From assembly GCA_044359885.1 (NCBI GenBank), contig JBIKLI010000113.1:1-12151 (forward strand): 12,151 nucleotides of DNA, written 5' to 3'. Positions 1-6,551 of this stretch are shown here, piece after piece. A program made the translations under genes and the position numbers. A model generated the notes under the pieces. That model ran no database searches. It saw only the letters and a list, made by a program, of their open reading frames with translations, and was not told where the DNA came from. Numbering within the stretch: the first letter of the stretch is position 1; each line of letters begins with the position of its first letter. The DNA is from CAIOSQ01 sp044359885. GTDB lineage: Bacteria > Pseudomonadota > Alphaproteobacteria > CACIAM-22H2.

Positions 1-805
1 GCGGCGTCTCGACCAGGGCGTAGCGCCAGCGATGCGCGGCCGCGAAGGACGGCGTCGCCGTCACCCCGGTCTCGGCCGCGAAGGCCGCGCCCAGCGCGGC
101 CGCCGCGGCTTCGGGGGTCAGTTCCAGGTTGGCCTGCGACCAGGCCGGCGTCGCATGGATCACGACCGCCTCGTGATCGGCCGGACGTCCAGGCTTGGTG
201 CCGTTGCGCGCGATCCAGGCGATCGGCCCGGCCGCCGGCCGAAGGTGATCCCCGTCGAGACCGCAGGGCGCGTCGAAACCCAGCATCAGCGCCCAGCACG
301 GCGCGTAGCGCGGCCGGGCGAGGCCCGGCAGCGCCACGCCGGCCGAGGCGGCGAGCGGCACGGCCTGCGGCGACGGCACCGCAAGCAGCACGGCGTCGAA
401 GCTGCCGTTGCCGGGCGTGTCGACGGGCCCGGCGGCCGTCGCCACCGTCCAGCCGGCGGCGTCGCGGCCGAGCGCCGACACCTGGCAACCCGCGACCAGC
501 GCCGTGTCGGCGAGCATCGCGCGCGCCGGCGCGGTCATGCCCGGGACGCCGACGAAGGCGTCGGGGAACCAGGGCGCCGCGCGCCCGTCGGCCTGCCAGC
601 GCGCGACCAGCGCCGCGAAACGCGCGCCGCGCGCGGTGAAATACTGCGCCCCATGATCGAAATGCAGCGCCTCGGCGCGGCGCGTGGCCATCCGTCCGCC
701 GACGCCCCGCGACTTGTCGAAAAGGGTGCAGCCGACGGCATGCGTACGCAGCCGCCGCGCGGCCGCGAGCCCGGCCATTCCGGCCCCGACGATGGCGACA
801 TGCAT
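1..805 (-). CDS. Renalase-like FAD-dependent oxidoreductase (3' end beyond window)
   Basis: Predicted flavoprotein of the renalase-like/COG3380 type: an NAD(P)/FAD-binding oxidoreductase, presumably cytosolic, whose physiological substrate is unknown in bacteria. About 268 residues are visible. The N-terminus carries the dinucleotide-binding turn GAGMAG (residues 7-12), then FDKSRGVGGRMATRR (29-43) and FDHGAQYFT (49-57), which are signatures of this family. Near the left edge HRWRYAL matches the conserved C-terminal part, so perhaps 40-60 residues are missing. Two starts are possible. The ATG at 805 has GGGGAGGGG about 7 nt upstream and begins the family's usual N-terminus directly. An in-frame ATG at 829 adds eight residues and overlaps the stop of the upstream transporter gene as ATGA. 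I chose 805 for its ribosome-binding site. Either way it should be co-transcribed with, and translationally coupled to, the transporter gene. The family is confident; the reaction is not known. Confidence 0.88.
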   Translation of the reverse strand, partial: MHVAIVGAGMAGLAAARRLRTHAVGCTLFDKSRGVGGRMATRRAEALHFDHGAQYFTARGARFAALVARWQADGRAAPWFPDAFVGVPGMTAPARAMLADTALVAGCQVSALGRDAAGWTVATAAGPVDTPGNGSFDAVLLAVPSPQAVPLAASAGVALPGLARPRYAPCWALMLGFDAPCGLDGDHLRPAAGPIAWIARNGTKPGRPADHEAVVIHATPAWSQANLELTPEAAAAALGAAFAAETGVTATPSFAAAHRWRYALVETP

Positions 806-825
806 CGCGCGCCCCTCCCCTTCGC

Positions 826-1737
826 TCATGCGCCGCCACGATGGCTGCGCGTCACCAGCAGAACCCCCGCCGCGATCACGATCGCGGCCAGCCACACCCA
901 GCCGCTCAGCCGCTCGGCGAAGAGCAGCCAGCCCCAGAAGATCCCGGCCAGGGTGACGAGATAGGCGACCTGGCTGAAGAAGACAGGCCCGGCGAGACGC
1001 AGGATCTCGAACATCAGGAACTGGCTGACGACGCCGCCGACCACATGCGTCCACAGCGCCAGTTCGCCGGCCACCGGCGCGGTGAAGGGGACATGGAACT
1101 GCCCCGTCGCCAGCGCGAGCGGCAGGACGAGCGCCGCCGCGACCAGCTGGAACAGGGCGCCGTTCATCCATGAATCGAGCCCCTGCGGCCGGGCGCGCGC
1201 GGCGTAGACATTGCTCATGCCGTGCGCCAGGGGCGTCAGGAAGGCGAACAGCACCCAGCCGGCCATCGCCGGATCGGGCAGGCTGGAGCGCGGCAACACG
1301 ATCAGCGCCGCGCCCGCGAGCCCCGCCATCATGCCGGCCGCGCGCAGGGCGAGGAAACGTTCATGGCGCACGGCCAGGGCGGTCGCATAGGTCGCCACCG
1401 GCGCCAGCGTGATGATCACCGCCATCACGCCGGTCGGGATATGGCGCACCGCCGTGAACATGACGACCGAGGGCACCACGCCGCCGAAGACCCCGCCGAT
1501 CAGGGCGAAGCGCAGCACGTCGCGCGTCAGCGCGATCCGCGCACCCTGGGCCAGCGACATCGCGAGGCAGCCGGCGCCGACGCCGAACATGAACCAGAAC
1601 GCATAGCCGAAGGGGCCGATCCCGGCCTGGCCGCCGGTGCGCGCGAGGGAAAAGGTGCCGCCCCAGATCGTGCCGAGCACCAGCAGCAGCCCGATCAGCC
1701 CGGCACGGGGCATCGGCGATGGAAAGGCGAGTCGCAT
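826..1737 (-). CDS. EamA/DMT-family transporter
   Basis: Inner-membrane drug/metabolite transporter (EamA type), a family that usually exports amino acids or small metabolites; the substrate cannot be inferred here. The 303-residue product is almost entirely hydrophobic, with about ten membrane segments in two EamA repeats. The first helix begins near AGLIGLLLVLGTIWGG and the last ends at VLLVTRSHRGGA, a positively charged cytoplasmic tail. Length is normal for the family. The frame is open to a TTG at 1794, but that extension is Gly/Ala/Arg-rich, so I chose the ATG at 1737 (MRLAFPSPMPR); GGGGAG lies about 14 nt upstream, slightly far. The ATG at 1713 (MPRAG) is another possibility. The stop overlaps an ATG of the renalase-like gene (ATGA, 826-829), indicating a two-gene operon. 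It is divergent from the Lon-like gene across a 242-bp spacer. Confidence 0.9.
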   Translation of the reverse strand: MRLAFPSPMPRAGLIGLLLVLGTIWGGTFSLARTGGQAGIGPFGYAFWFMFGVGAGCLAMSLAQGARIALTRDVLRFALIGGVFGGVVPSVVMFTAVRHIPTGVMAVIITLAPVATYATALAVRHERFLALRAAGMMAGLAGAALIVLPRSSLPDPAMAGWVLFAFLTPLAHGMSNVYAARARPQGLDSWMNGALFQLVAAALVLPLALATGQFHVPFTAPVAGELALWTHVVGGVVSQFLMFEILRLAGPVFFSQVAYLVTLAGIFWGWLLFAERLSGWVWLAAIVIAAGVLLVTRSHRGGA

Positions 1738-1805
1738 CGCCGCAGCATCGGCTCCCCGCCCGCCCCGCGCAACGCCGCCCTTGCCGGCGATCAAGGCGGG
1801 TCGAT

Positions 1806-1836
1806 GGGGTCTGACCCCGCTTTGGGGTCAGAGCTC
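1806..1836. repeat. REP-like GGGGTC/GACCCC palindrome, copy 1
   Basis: TCTGACCCC (1810-1818) and GGGGTCAGA (1824-1832) form a perfect 9-bp inverted repeat around the loop GCTTT. GGGG at 1806-1809 precedes it, so the left arm GGGGTCTGACCCC is itself nearly self-complementary. A second copy at 11715-11745 has the same core, the same loop bases (GCTT) and the same orientation. Repeats of this form are common in proteobacterial intergenic DNA as REP/BIME-like elements mobilised by RAYT (IS200-like tyrosine) transposases. That link is from family knowledge; no RAYT gene is in the window. It lies in the spacer between two divergent genes, so it is not a terminator for either. Confidence 0.8.
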
Positions 1837-1900
1837 CGAAAGCAAGACGCGCCATCCGCCGAACGGGCGAGACCAGCCCGCAGGGCGGCAAACATGCGCA

Positions 1901-1923
1901 AAGCGGGCCGGCGGCGCCCGCTT
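1901..1923. other. GC-rich stem-loop upstream of the Lon-like gene
   Basis: AAGCGGGC (1901-1908) pairs perfectly with GCCCGCTT (1916-1923) around a 7-nt loop. It looks like the stem of an intrinsic terminator, with A's before and T's after the G/C stem, but no long U-tract follows on either strand. It sits 57-79 nt upstream of the Lon-like start codon, inside the spacer between divergent genes. It could be a leader structure of the protease mRNA, the end of an unseen small transcript, or a degraded repeat. The function is not shown. Confidence 0.45.
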
Positions 1924-1979
1924 GATTGCGACAGGCGCGCGGTGGGAGGCTGACGGGTGTCCCGGAGGTAAGGAACAGG

Positions 1980-4298
1980 ATGACCGCACGCCCGGTCCCC
2001 GCGGAGGAACTCGGCCTGCCGCGCTTCGCGCTCCCGGCGGACGCGCCGGCGGCCGACGCGTTCGATCTGGCGAGCCATCGCCGGGCGCGCGAGGCGCTGG
2101 CGTTCGGCCTGGCGCTGCGCGCGGCCGGCTTCAACATCTTCGTCGTCGGCGAGGACCGCAGCGGCCGGATGACGGCGACGCTCGACTTCCTGAACGCCAG
2201 CATGGTCGGCCGTCCGGTGCCCGGCGACTGGGTCTATCTCAACAACTTCGCCCAGCCCCACCGGCCGCGGCCGCATCGCCTGGCGGCCGGCACGGCGCGG
2301 CGCTTCCGCGACCGGCTCGCCGATCTGGTGCCGCGACTGCGCGACGCGCTGCTCCAGGCGCTGGCCGCCGACGGATTCCAGACGGCGATCCGCGAGCGTG
2401 CCGCACCGCTGCGCGCGGCGGCGCAGTCGCGGATCGAGACCCTGCGCGCCGCCGCCCGCGCGCTGGGCCTCGATGCGGTGGAAAGCGAGCGGGGCGTCGT
2501 GCTGACCGCGCCGCCGGAAACCGCGGCGTCGCGTCCCGACGACCAGTCAGCCCACCGCCTCGCGGCGGAGGCCGAGGCGATCAACCGCTGGGTCGCCGAG
2601 CAGCAGGCCGAGCTGGAACGCTGGCGCGACGCGCTGGCGCGGCGGATCGCCGAACAGACCACCGGCACGCTGCTCGACGAGGCGATCGGCGCCTTCCAGG
2701 GCGATCCCGGCCTGGCGCGCTGGCTGACCGAGATGCGCGTCGACCTTGTCGCGCGCGTGCCGCTGCTGCTGGCCACGCCGCCCGAGGAGATGCCCGCGGC
2801 GCTGGAAGCGATGCAGCGGCGCTATGCGATCAACGTCCTGGTCGACAATGCCGACGGCGACGGCCCGCCGGTGGTGGTCGATCCCAGCCCGGATGTCGAG
2901 AGCGTCTTCGGGCGCATCGACTATCGCCAGGAGCAGGGCGGGCTGACGACCGACTTCCTGCTGGTCCGCGCGGGCAGCCTGCACCGCGCCAATGGCGGCG
3001 TGCTGGTCCTGCGCGCCGAGGCGGTGGCGGCCGACGACGAGCTTTGGACCGCGCTGAAGGCGGCGCTGCGCGACGGCGAGATCCGGATCGAGGAGCGCCA
3101 TCGTGACGGCGGGCCGCCGATCGCCTCGGCGCCGCAGCCCGGCCCCGTCCCCCTCGACGCCAAGATCGTCCTTGTCGGTCATCCCCGCTGGCACCACGTC
3201 TTCTTCGCGGGCGATCCGGACTTCGCCGTCCATTTCAAGATCCGCGCCGAGATCGACGCCGACCTGCCCGCAACGCCGGACCAGGTCGCGATCTATGCCG
3301 GGCTGATCCGGCGCATGGCCGCCCGGCATGGCGACGCGGCGCTGGGCGACGACGCGCTGGCGCGGCTGCTGGCGATCGCCGCGCGCTGGGCCGACGACCG
3401 CGACCGGCTCTCGGCGCGTTTCGAGCTGATCGACGACCTGATCGCCGAGGCGGCGTGCCTGGTGCGCGGCACCGGTACCGCGATCGACGCGGCCGCGATC
3501 GACCGCGCGGTGGCGCAGCGCCGGCGGCGCAACGCGCGGGTCGAGGACAAGGTCCACGAGGCGATCGCCCGCGGCCATGTGCTGATCGACGTCGCCGGCG
3601 CCGCGGTCGGACAGATCAACGCCCTGACCGTGCGCGAGATCGGCGACCACGCCTTCGGCGCCCCCAGCCGCATCACCGCGCGCGCCTCGATGGGCCGGCG
3701 CGGCGTCATCAACATCGAGCGCGACGTGGCGCTGGGCGGCCCCATCCAGCAGAAGGGCGCGATGGTGATCCAGGGCTGGCTGATGGGCCGCTTCGCACGA
3801 CGCATGCCGCTGTCCTTCAACTGCTCGGTCACCTTCGAGCAGAGCTATGGCGGCATCGAGGGCGACAGCGCCTCGCTTGCCGAACTGCTCGCCATCCTGT
3901 CCGATCTGGCCGACGTGCCGCTGCGACAGGACCTTGCCATCACGGGCTCGATCAACCAGCGCGGCCAGGCGCAGCCGATCGGCGGCGCGCGTCAAAAGAC
4001 CGAGGGCTTCTTCCGCGCCTGCACCGACCGCGGCGCGCTGACCGGCACCCAAGGTGTCGTGCTGCCGGCGGCCAACATGCGCAACCTCGTCCTGCGCGAC
4101 GAGGTCGCGCAGGCCGTGGCGCAGGGCCGGTTCCAGGTCTGGACGGTCGAGACGATCGAGGATGCGATCGCGCTGTTCACCGGGATCGAGGCCGGCGCCG
4201 CCGACGCGGCCGGCGCCTATCCGGCCGGAACGCTGCTGGGACGGGTCCAGGCGACGCTGGAGGAATTCGATCGGCGCCTCGCCGCCCGGCCGGGTTAG
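1980..4298 (+). CDS. Lon-like protease, YcbZ/LonH (AAA_32 + Lon_C) type
   Basis: Cytoplasmic Ser/Lys peptidase of the Lon superfamily, S16 type, 772 residues. The N-terminal AAA_32-type region includes GFNIFVVGEDRSGRMTATL (50-68) where a P-loop would be, FGRIDYRQEQGGLTTDF around 310-330, and HRANGGVLVLRAEAV (335-349) where Walker B would be. KIVLVGHPRW follows. The C-terminal protease domain has INALTVREIGDHAFG, FEQSYGGIEGDSAS with the catalytic serine at S630, and QPIGGARQKTEGFF with the lysine at K673. The S-K spacing of 43 equals that of E. coli Lon (S679/K722). Both nucleotide motifs are degenerate: no P-loop lysine, and R345 where an acidic residue is usual. As far as I recall E. coli YcbZ is similar in this, so it may be a family trait. 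The frame is open from 1926, but ATG 1980 follows GGAGG/AAGGA and starts the homologous region. Substrates and ATP dependence are unknown. Confidence 0.93.
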   Translation: MTARPVPAEELGLPRFALPADAPAADAFDLASHRRAREALAFGLALRAAGFNIFVVGEDRSGRMTATLDFLNASMVGRPVPGDWVYLNNFAQPHRPRPHRLAAGTARRFRDRLADLVPRLRDALLQALAADGFQTAIRERAAPLRAAAQSRIETLRAAARALGLDAVESERGVVLTAPPETAASRPDDQSAHRLAAEAEAINRWVAEQQAELERWRDALARRIAEQTTGTLLDEAIGAFQGDPGLARWLTEMRVDLVARVPLLLATPPEEMPAALEAMQRRYAINVLVDNADGDGPPVVVDPSPDVESVFGRIDYRQEQGGLTTDFLLVRAGSLHRANGGVLVLRAEAVAADDELWTALKAALRDGEIRIEERHRDGGPPIASAPQPGPVPLDAKIVLVGHPRWHHVFFAGDPDFAVHFKIRAEIDADLPATPDQVAIYAGLIRRMAARHGDAALGDDALARLLAIAARWADDRDRLSARFELIDDLIAEAACLVRGTGTAIDAAAIDRAVAQRRRRNARVEDKVHEAIARGHVLIDVAGAAVGQINALTVREIGDHAFGAPSRITARASMGRRGVINIERDVALGGPIQQKGAMVIQGWLMGRFARRMPLSFNCSVTFEQSYGGIEGDSASLAELLAILSDLADVPLRQDLAITGSINQRGQAQPIGGARQKTEGFFRACTDRGALTGTQGVVLPAANMRNLVLRDEVAQAVAQGRFQVWTVETIEDAIALFTGIEAGAADAAGAYPAGTLLGRVQATLEEFDRRLAARPG

Positions 4299-4337
4299 GA
4301 TCCCCGCCTTCGTCACGAAACCGCAAGGATCGCGCCC

Positions 4338-4952
4338 ATGCTCCTCGTCGGCATGCTCGACAGCCCCTATGTCCGCCGCGCGGCGATCGCCGGCACGCTG
4401 CTGGGTCTCGAGTTCGAGCATCGCTCGATTTCGGTGTTCCGGCACATGGATCGCTTCGGCGCGGTCAATCCGCTGCTGAAGGCGCCCAGCCTCGTCGCGG
4501 ACGACGGGACGGTGCTGATGGAATCGGAGCTGGTGATCGCCCATCTCGAGGACGTCGCCGGGCGCAGCCTGCGGCCCCGCGATCCGGCCGCGCGGCTGGC
4601 CGATCTGCGCGCCACGGGTCTGGCGCTGGTGACCTGCGAGAAGGCGATCGCGATCGAGTACGAACGCAAGCGGCCCCCGGAGATCCGACATGCGCCCTGG
4701 CTCGGCCGCGTCCAGGACCAGCTGCGCACCGCGCTGGCGGAACTCGACGCGATCGCGGCGCGCGACTGGAGCGGCTCGGCGCCGCCCGCGACCCACGGCG
4801 CGATCGGCGCCGCCGTCGCCTGGGGCTTCATCCGCTTCGTCGTGCCCGACACGATGGATCCAGACCGCCATCCCGCGCTGCGCGACCACGCCGCACGCTG
4901 CGAGGCGACGCCCGTCTTCCGTCGCTGGCCGATCGATCGGGAGTCGCCCTGA
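4338..4952 (+). CDS. Glutathione S-transferase-like protein
   Basis: Predicted cytosolic thioredoxin-fold protein of the GST superfamily, 204 residues, normal length. The N-terminal domain (about 1-75) shows LDSPYVRR with S9 at the usual catalytic serine position, NPLLKAPSLV (44-53) with the cis-proline P50, and the glutathione-binding ESELVIAHLE (62-71). The rest (about 85-200) is the alpha-helical C-terminal domain, more divergent, with WLGRVQDQLRTALAELD as a typical helix. It would conjugate glutathione to an electrophile or reduce a disulfide, but the substrate class is not evident. The ATG at 4338 follows AAGGA with a 9-nt spacing. The gene lies 39 nt downstream of the Lon-like stop in the same direction, so co-transcription is plausible, without clear functional coupling. 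Confidence 0.88.
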   Translation: MLLVGMLDSPYVRRAAIAGTLLGLEFEHRSISVFRHMDRFGAVNPLLKAPSLVADDGTVLMESELVIAHLEDVAGRSLRPRDPAARLADLRATGLALVTCEKAIAIEYERKRPPEIRHAPWLGRVQDQLRTALAELDAIAARDWSGSAPPATHGAIGAAVAWGFIRFVVPDTMDPDRHPALRDHAARCEATPVFRRWPIDRESP

Positions 4953-4967
4953 GGCGAAGCTTGCCGA

Positions 4968-4997
4968 TTGCGCTCCCATGTCTGGGATCGCTAGACT
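4968..4997 (+). promoter_or_regulatory. Weak candidate sigma-70-type promoter
   Basis: TTGCGC (4968-4973) and TAGACT (4992-4997) are separated by 18 nt and lie 26 nt before the 109-residue gene. Each hexamer matches the consensus only partly (3/6 and 4/6), so this is a tentative call based on position and spacing. The gene could instead be read from upstream. Confidence 0.25.
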
Positions 4998-5023
4998 CGT
5001 CTTTCGGTGCGAGGGACGCAATC

Positions 5024-5353
5024 ATGGCGACGGAAGTCTATTCCTGCCGCGACGGCCAGGAGATCAAGCAAGGCAAGCTCGACTACTGCGAGATCGACAA
5101 CCGGGCCGACGCCGAGTCGGATGCACGCCGACGTTGCGCGCAGGACCCGGCGCTGAAGCGGGTGGTCTATTACCGGGTCGATCCGGGCGGCGGGTTCAGG
5201 CTGCTGCTGTCCTACGAGAACCCGCACTGCATCGCGACCGTCAAGTCCACGCCGGCGGACAAGTTCCGCCCCCGTCCGCGGCGTCCCCGCGAAGCGCAGG
5301 CGGCCAAGCCGAGCCTGCTCGAGCGGATCAAGAGCGCGATCGGGCTGTCCTGA
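5024..5353 (+). CDS. Hypothetical 109-residue protein with four cysteines
   Basis: I do not recognise a family. The 109-residue product begins MATEVYSCRDGQEIKQG and has no signal peptide or membrane segment. Four cysteines fall at 8, 22, 38 and 69, all within the first two thirds, so a metal site or disulfides are possible but the spacing matches no motif I know. Residues 42-68 are rich in alternating Val/Tyr/Leu (beta-like). The tail (about 80-109) is basic and proline-rich, then a short amphipathic stretch SLLERIKSAIGLS. Coding is supported by GAGGGA 7 nt before the ATG and by third-position G/C bias. The last 47 codons are antisense to the TetR-like frame; I believe this strand is the real one there. 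A 10-bp GC hairpin starts 18 nt after the stop. Confidence 0.72.
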   Translation: MATEVYSCRDGQEIKQGKLDYCEIDNRADAESDARRRCAQDPALKRVVYYRVDPGGGFRLLLSYENPHCIATVKSTPADKFRPRPRRPREAQAAKPSLLERIKSAIGLS

Positions 5354-5787
5354 TCCGGCGACGGCCGCCGGGGCCGGGCCGCCTCGCTGGCCCGGCCCGC
5401 CTCGTCACCGACGCCCGGATAGCCGAACAGCGCCCGGACGACGCGCGCGGCGACCGTCGACGGCGGCCGGGCGAGATCGCGGGCACGCGCGCGCAGCAGC
5501 GTCTCGACGCCCGCGACGATGCGGTCCTCGGCCGCCGCCGGCGCCTCGTCGGTCGCGGCGTCGTTGCGGCGGATCGGTTCGGCGAAGATCGCCGTCCTGC
5601 CCGGGACGTACCGGCCGAGCGAACCGACGCCGATGCCCGCGCGTTCCGCGATCGCGTTGGTGTTCGCGGCCTCGAGGCCGTTCGTCTCCAGGATGCGAGC
5701 CGTCGCCTCCAGCACCGCGTCGCAGATGTCGCGCGAACGCGCCCGGCGCGGCGTCTTTCTTGGGTCGTTGGCGCGGCGGCGGGGCAT
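5212..5787 (-). CDS. TetR/AcrR-like regulator, probably degenerate
   Basis: The open frame of 191 residues starts as a TetR repressor: an Arg-rich N-terminus, then RDICDAVLEATARILETNGLEAANTNAIAERAGIGVGSL in the usual helix-turn-helix position (about 19-57). The next segment reads GSLGRYVPGR where family members have GSLYxYFxxK, so the conserved Tyr, Phe and Lys are all replaced. From about residue 125 the sequence becomes Arg/Ala/Pro-rich without helical pattern, and residues 145-191 are antisense to the 109-residue gene. A normal-length frame with a nonsense-like C-terminal half is best explained by frameshift or truncation, making it a likely pseudogene. The start at 5787 has only a distant AGGGGA. 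It is divergent from the O-methyltransferase gene (76-bp spacer) and may once have regulated it. Family confident, functionality doubtful. Confidence 0.58.
   Translation of the reverse strand: MPRRRANDPRKTPRRARSRDICDAVLEATARILETNGLEAANTNAIAERAGIGVGSLGRYVPGRTAIFAEPIRRNDAATDEAPAAAEDRIVAGVETLLRARARDLARPPSTVAARVVRALFGYPGVGDEAGRASEAARPRRPSPDQDSPIALLIRSSRLGLAACASRGRRGRGRNLSAGVDLTVAMQCGFS
5371..5398 (+). terminator. 10-bp GC hairpin after the 109-residue gene
   Basis: GGGCCGGGCC (5371-5380) and GGCCCGGCCC (5389-5398) are perfect inverted repeats with an 8-nt loop, 17 nt after the stop codon at 5351-5353. No U-tract follows, so it would be a non-canonical or Rho-assisted terminator. The same bases lie within the 3' part of the TetR-like frame on the other strand, which suggests that frame's tail is not a real protein-coding sequence. 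Confidence 0.5.
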
Positions 5788-5814
5788 GGGCGGATGCGAG
5801 TCCCCTGAAGCGAG

Positions 5815-5830
5815 TATTTGCTCATATTAT
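5815..5830 (+). promoter_or_regulatory. AT-rich operator-like site and -10-like box
   Basis: TATTTGCTCATAT (5815-5827) differs at one base from TATTTGATCATAT at 10898-10910 in the GntR control region, and TGCTCATATT (5819-5828) is identical to 10892-10901. TATTAT at 5825-5830 resembles a -10 hexamer for the methyltransferase gene, but I see no good -35 at 16-18 nt. The site is an island of A/T in G/C-rich DNA between two divergent starts, as expected for a promoter/operator. Confidence 0.45.
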
Positions 5831-5863
5831 CCTTCCCGTCATCCAGGCGCGAAGGAGAAAGTC

Positions 5864-6529
5864 ATGAACAGCCTCGAAGATCCCCGCATCGCCGTGATCC
5901 TCGACGAACTGCATCGCGCGGCCAGGCGCGACACGCGCGTCTTCCTGCGGGCCCTGCCGGCGGTCGCCGCGGGCCTGCTGCGCGGCCGCGGCGTGGTGGA
6001 GTCCGCCAAACCCTATCTGCGCGACGCCTTCATCCCGATCGACGCCGCGCAGGGCCGCGTGCTCTACCAGCTGGCCCGCGCGCGCGGCGCGCGGCGGATC
6101 GTCGAGTTCGGCGCCTCGTTCGGCATCTCGACGATCTACCTGGCCGCCGCCGTGCGCGACAACGGCGGCGGCCGCGTCGTCACGACCGAGATGGAGCCCG
6201 GCAAGATCGTCCGTGCGCGCGAAAACTACGCCCGCGCCGGCGTCGACGGCGAGATCGAACTGCGCGCGGGCGACGCGTTGCAGACGCTGCGCGATCTCGA
6301 CGGCCCGATCGACCTGCTCTTCCTCGACGGCTGGAAGGAGGCCTGCCTGCCGGTGCTGAAGCTGCTGGAGCCGCGTCTGGCGAGCGGCGCCTGCGTGCTG
6401 TGCGACGACATGAAGCCCTTCCGCCGGACGCTCCGGCCCTATGTCGAGCATGTCCGCGGCAGCCCCGGCCGATACGTGTCGGTCGAACTGCCGCTGGGCG
6501 ACGGGCTGGAATTCTCGCTCGTGGTCTGA
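5864..6529 (+). CDS. SAM-dependent O-methyltransferase
   Basis: Class I methyltransferase of 221 residues, related to the COG4122/methyltransferase-24 group that methylates catechol-like or other hydroxyls. Motif I is IVEFGASFGISTIYLA (79-94), the SAM-binding glycine loop. VVTTEMEPGKI (105-115) holds the acidic residue E109 at the end of beta-2, expected to bind the ribose. DLLFLDGWKEA (150-160) and VLCDDM (178-183) match the acidic positions that in this family often hold a divalent metal. No signal peptide; cytosolic. ATG 5864 follows AAGGAG by 6 nt; the frame is open upstream to 5519 but that part is antisense to the TetR-like gene. It ends 22 nt from the end of the convergent dehydratase gene. 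The operator-like motif upstream suggests it may belong to the GntR regulon. Acceptor substrate unknown. Confidence 0.88.
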   Translation: MNSLEDPRIAVILDELHRAARRDTRVFLRALPAVAAGLLRGRGVVESAKPYLRDAFIPIDAAQGRVLYQLARARGARRIVEFGASFGISTIYLAAAVRDNGGGRVVTTEMEPGKIVRARENYARAGVDGEIELRAGDALQTLRDLDGPIDLLFLDGWKEACLPVLKLLEPRLASGACVLCDDMKPFRRTLRPYVEHVRGSPGRYVSVELPLGDGLEFSLVV

Positions 6530-6537
6530 CGTCCCGC

Positions 6538-6550
6538 CCCCGGACCGGGG
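6538..6550. terminator. Short palindrome between convergent stop codons
   Basis: CCCCGG (6538-6543) and CCGGGG (6545-6550) are perfect inverted repeats with a single base between them, in the 22-nt space between the convergent methyltransferase and dehydratase stops. As RNA the loop must open several pairs, leaving a small stem. Its position suggests a bidirectional terminator, but there is no U-tract on either side. Confidence 0.3.
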
Positions 6551-6551
6551 C

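Noticed and set aside
32..964. 310-codon plus-strand frame at the left edge
   Set aside because: Arg/Gly/Pro-rich shadow of the renalase-like gene on the other strand, which has clear family motifs.
1738..1794. Upstream TTG start for the EamA transporter
   Set aside because: The extra 19 residues are Gly/Ala/Arg-rich, precede the normal N-terminus and start with a rare codon.
4975..4986. CCCA/TGGG mini-hairpin before the 109-residue gene
   Set aside because: A 4-bp stem is too short to be meaningful.
2547..5021. 824-codon open frame on the minus strand across the protease and GST-like genes
   Set aside because: It is antisense to two well-supported genes, its product is Arg/Asp/Gly-rich without any recognisable domain, and long antisense frames are common in such G/C-rich DNA.
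3455..5353. 632-codon plus-strand frame through the end of the protease gene
   Set aside because: Most of it is an out-of-frame reading of the protease and GST-like genes; only its last 109 codons, with their own ATG and ribosome site, look real.
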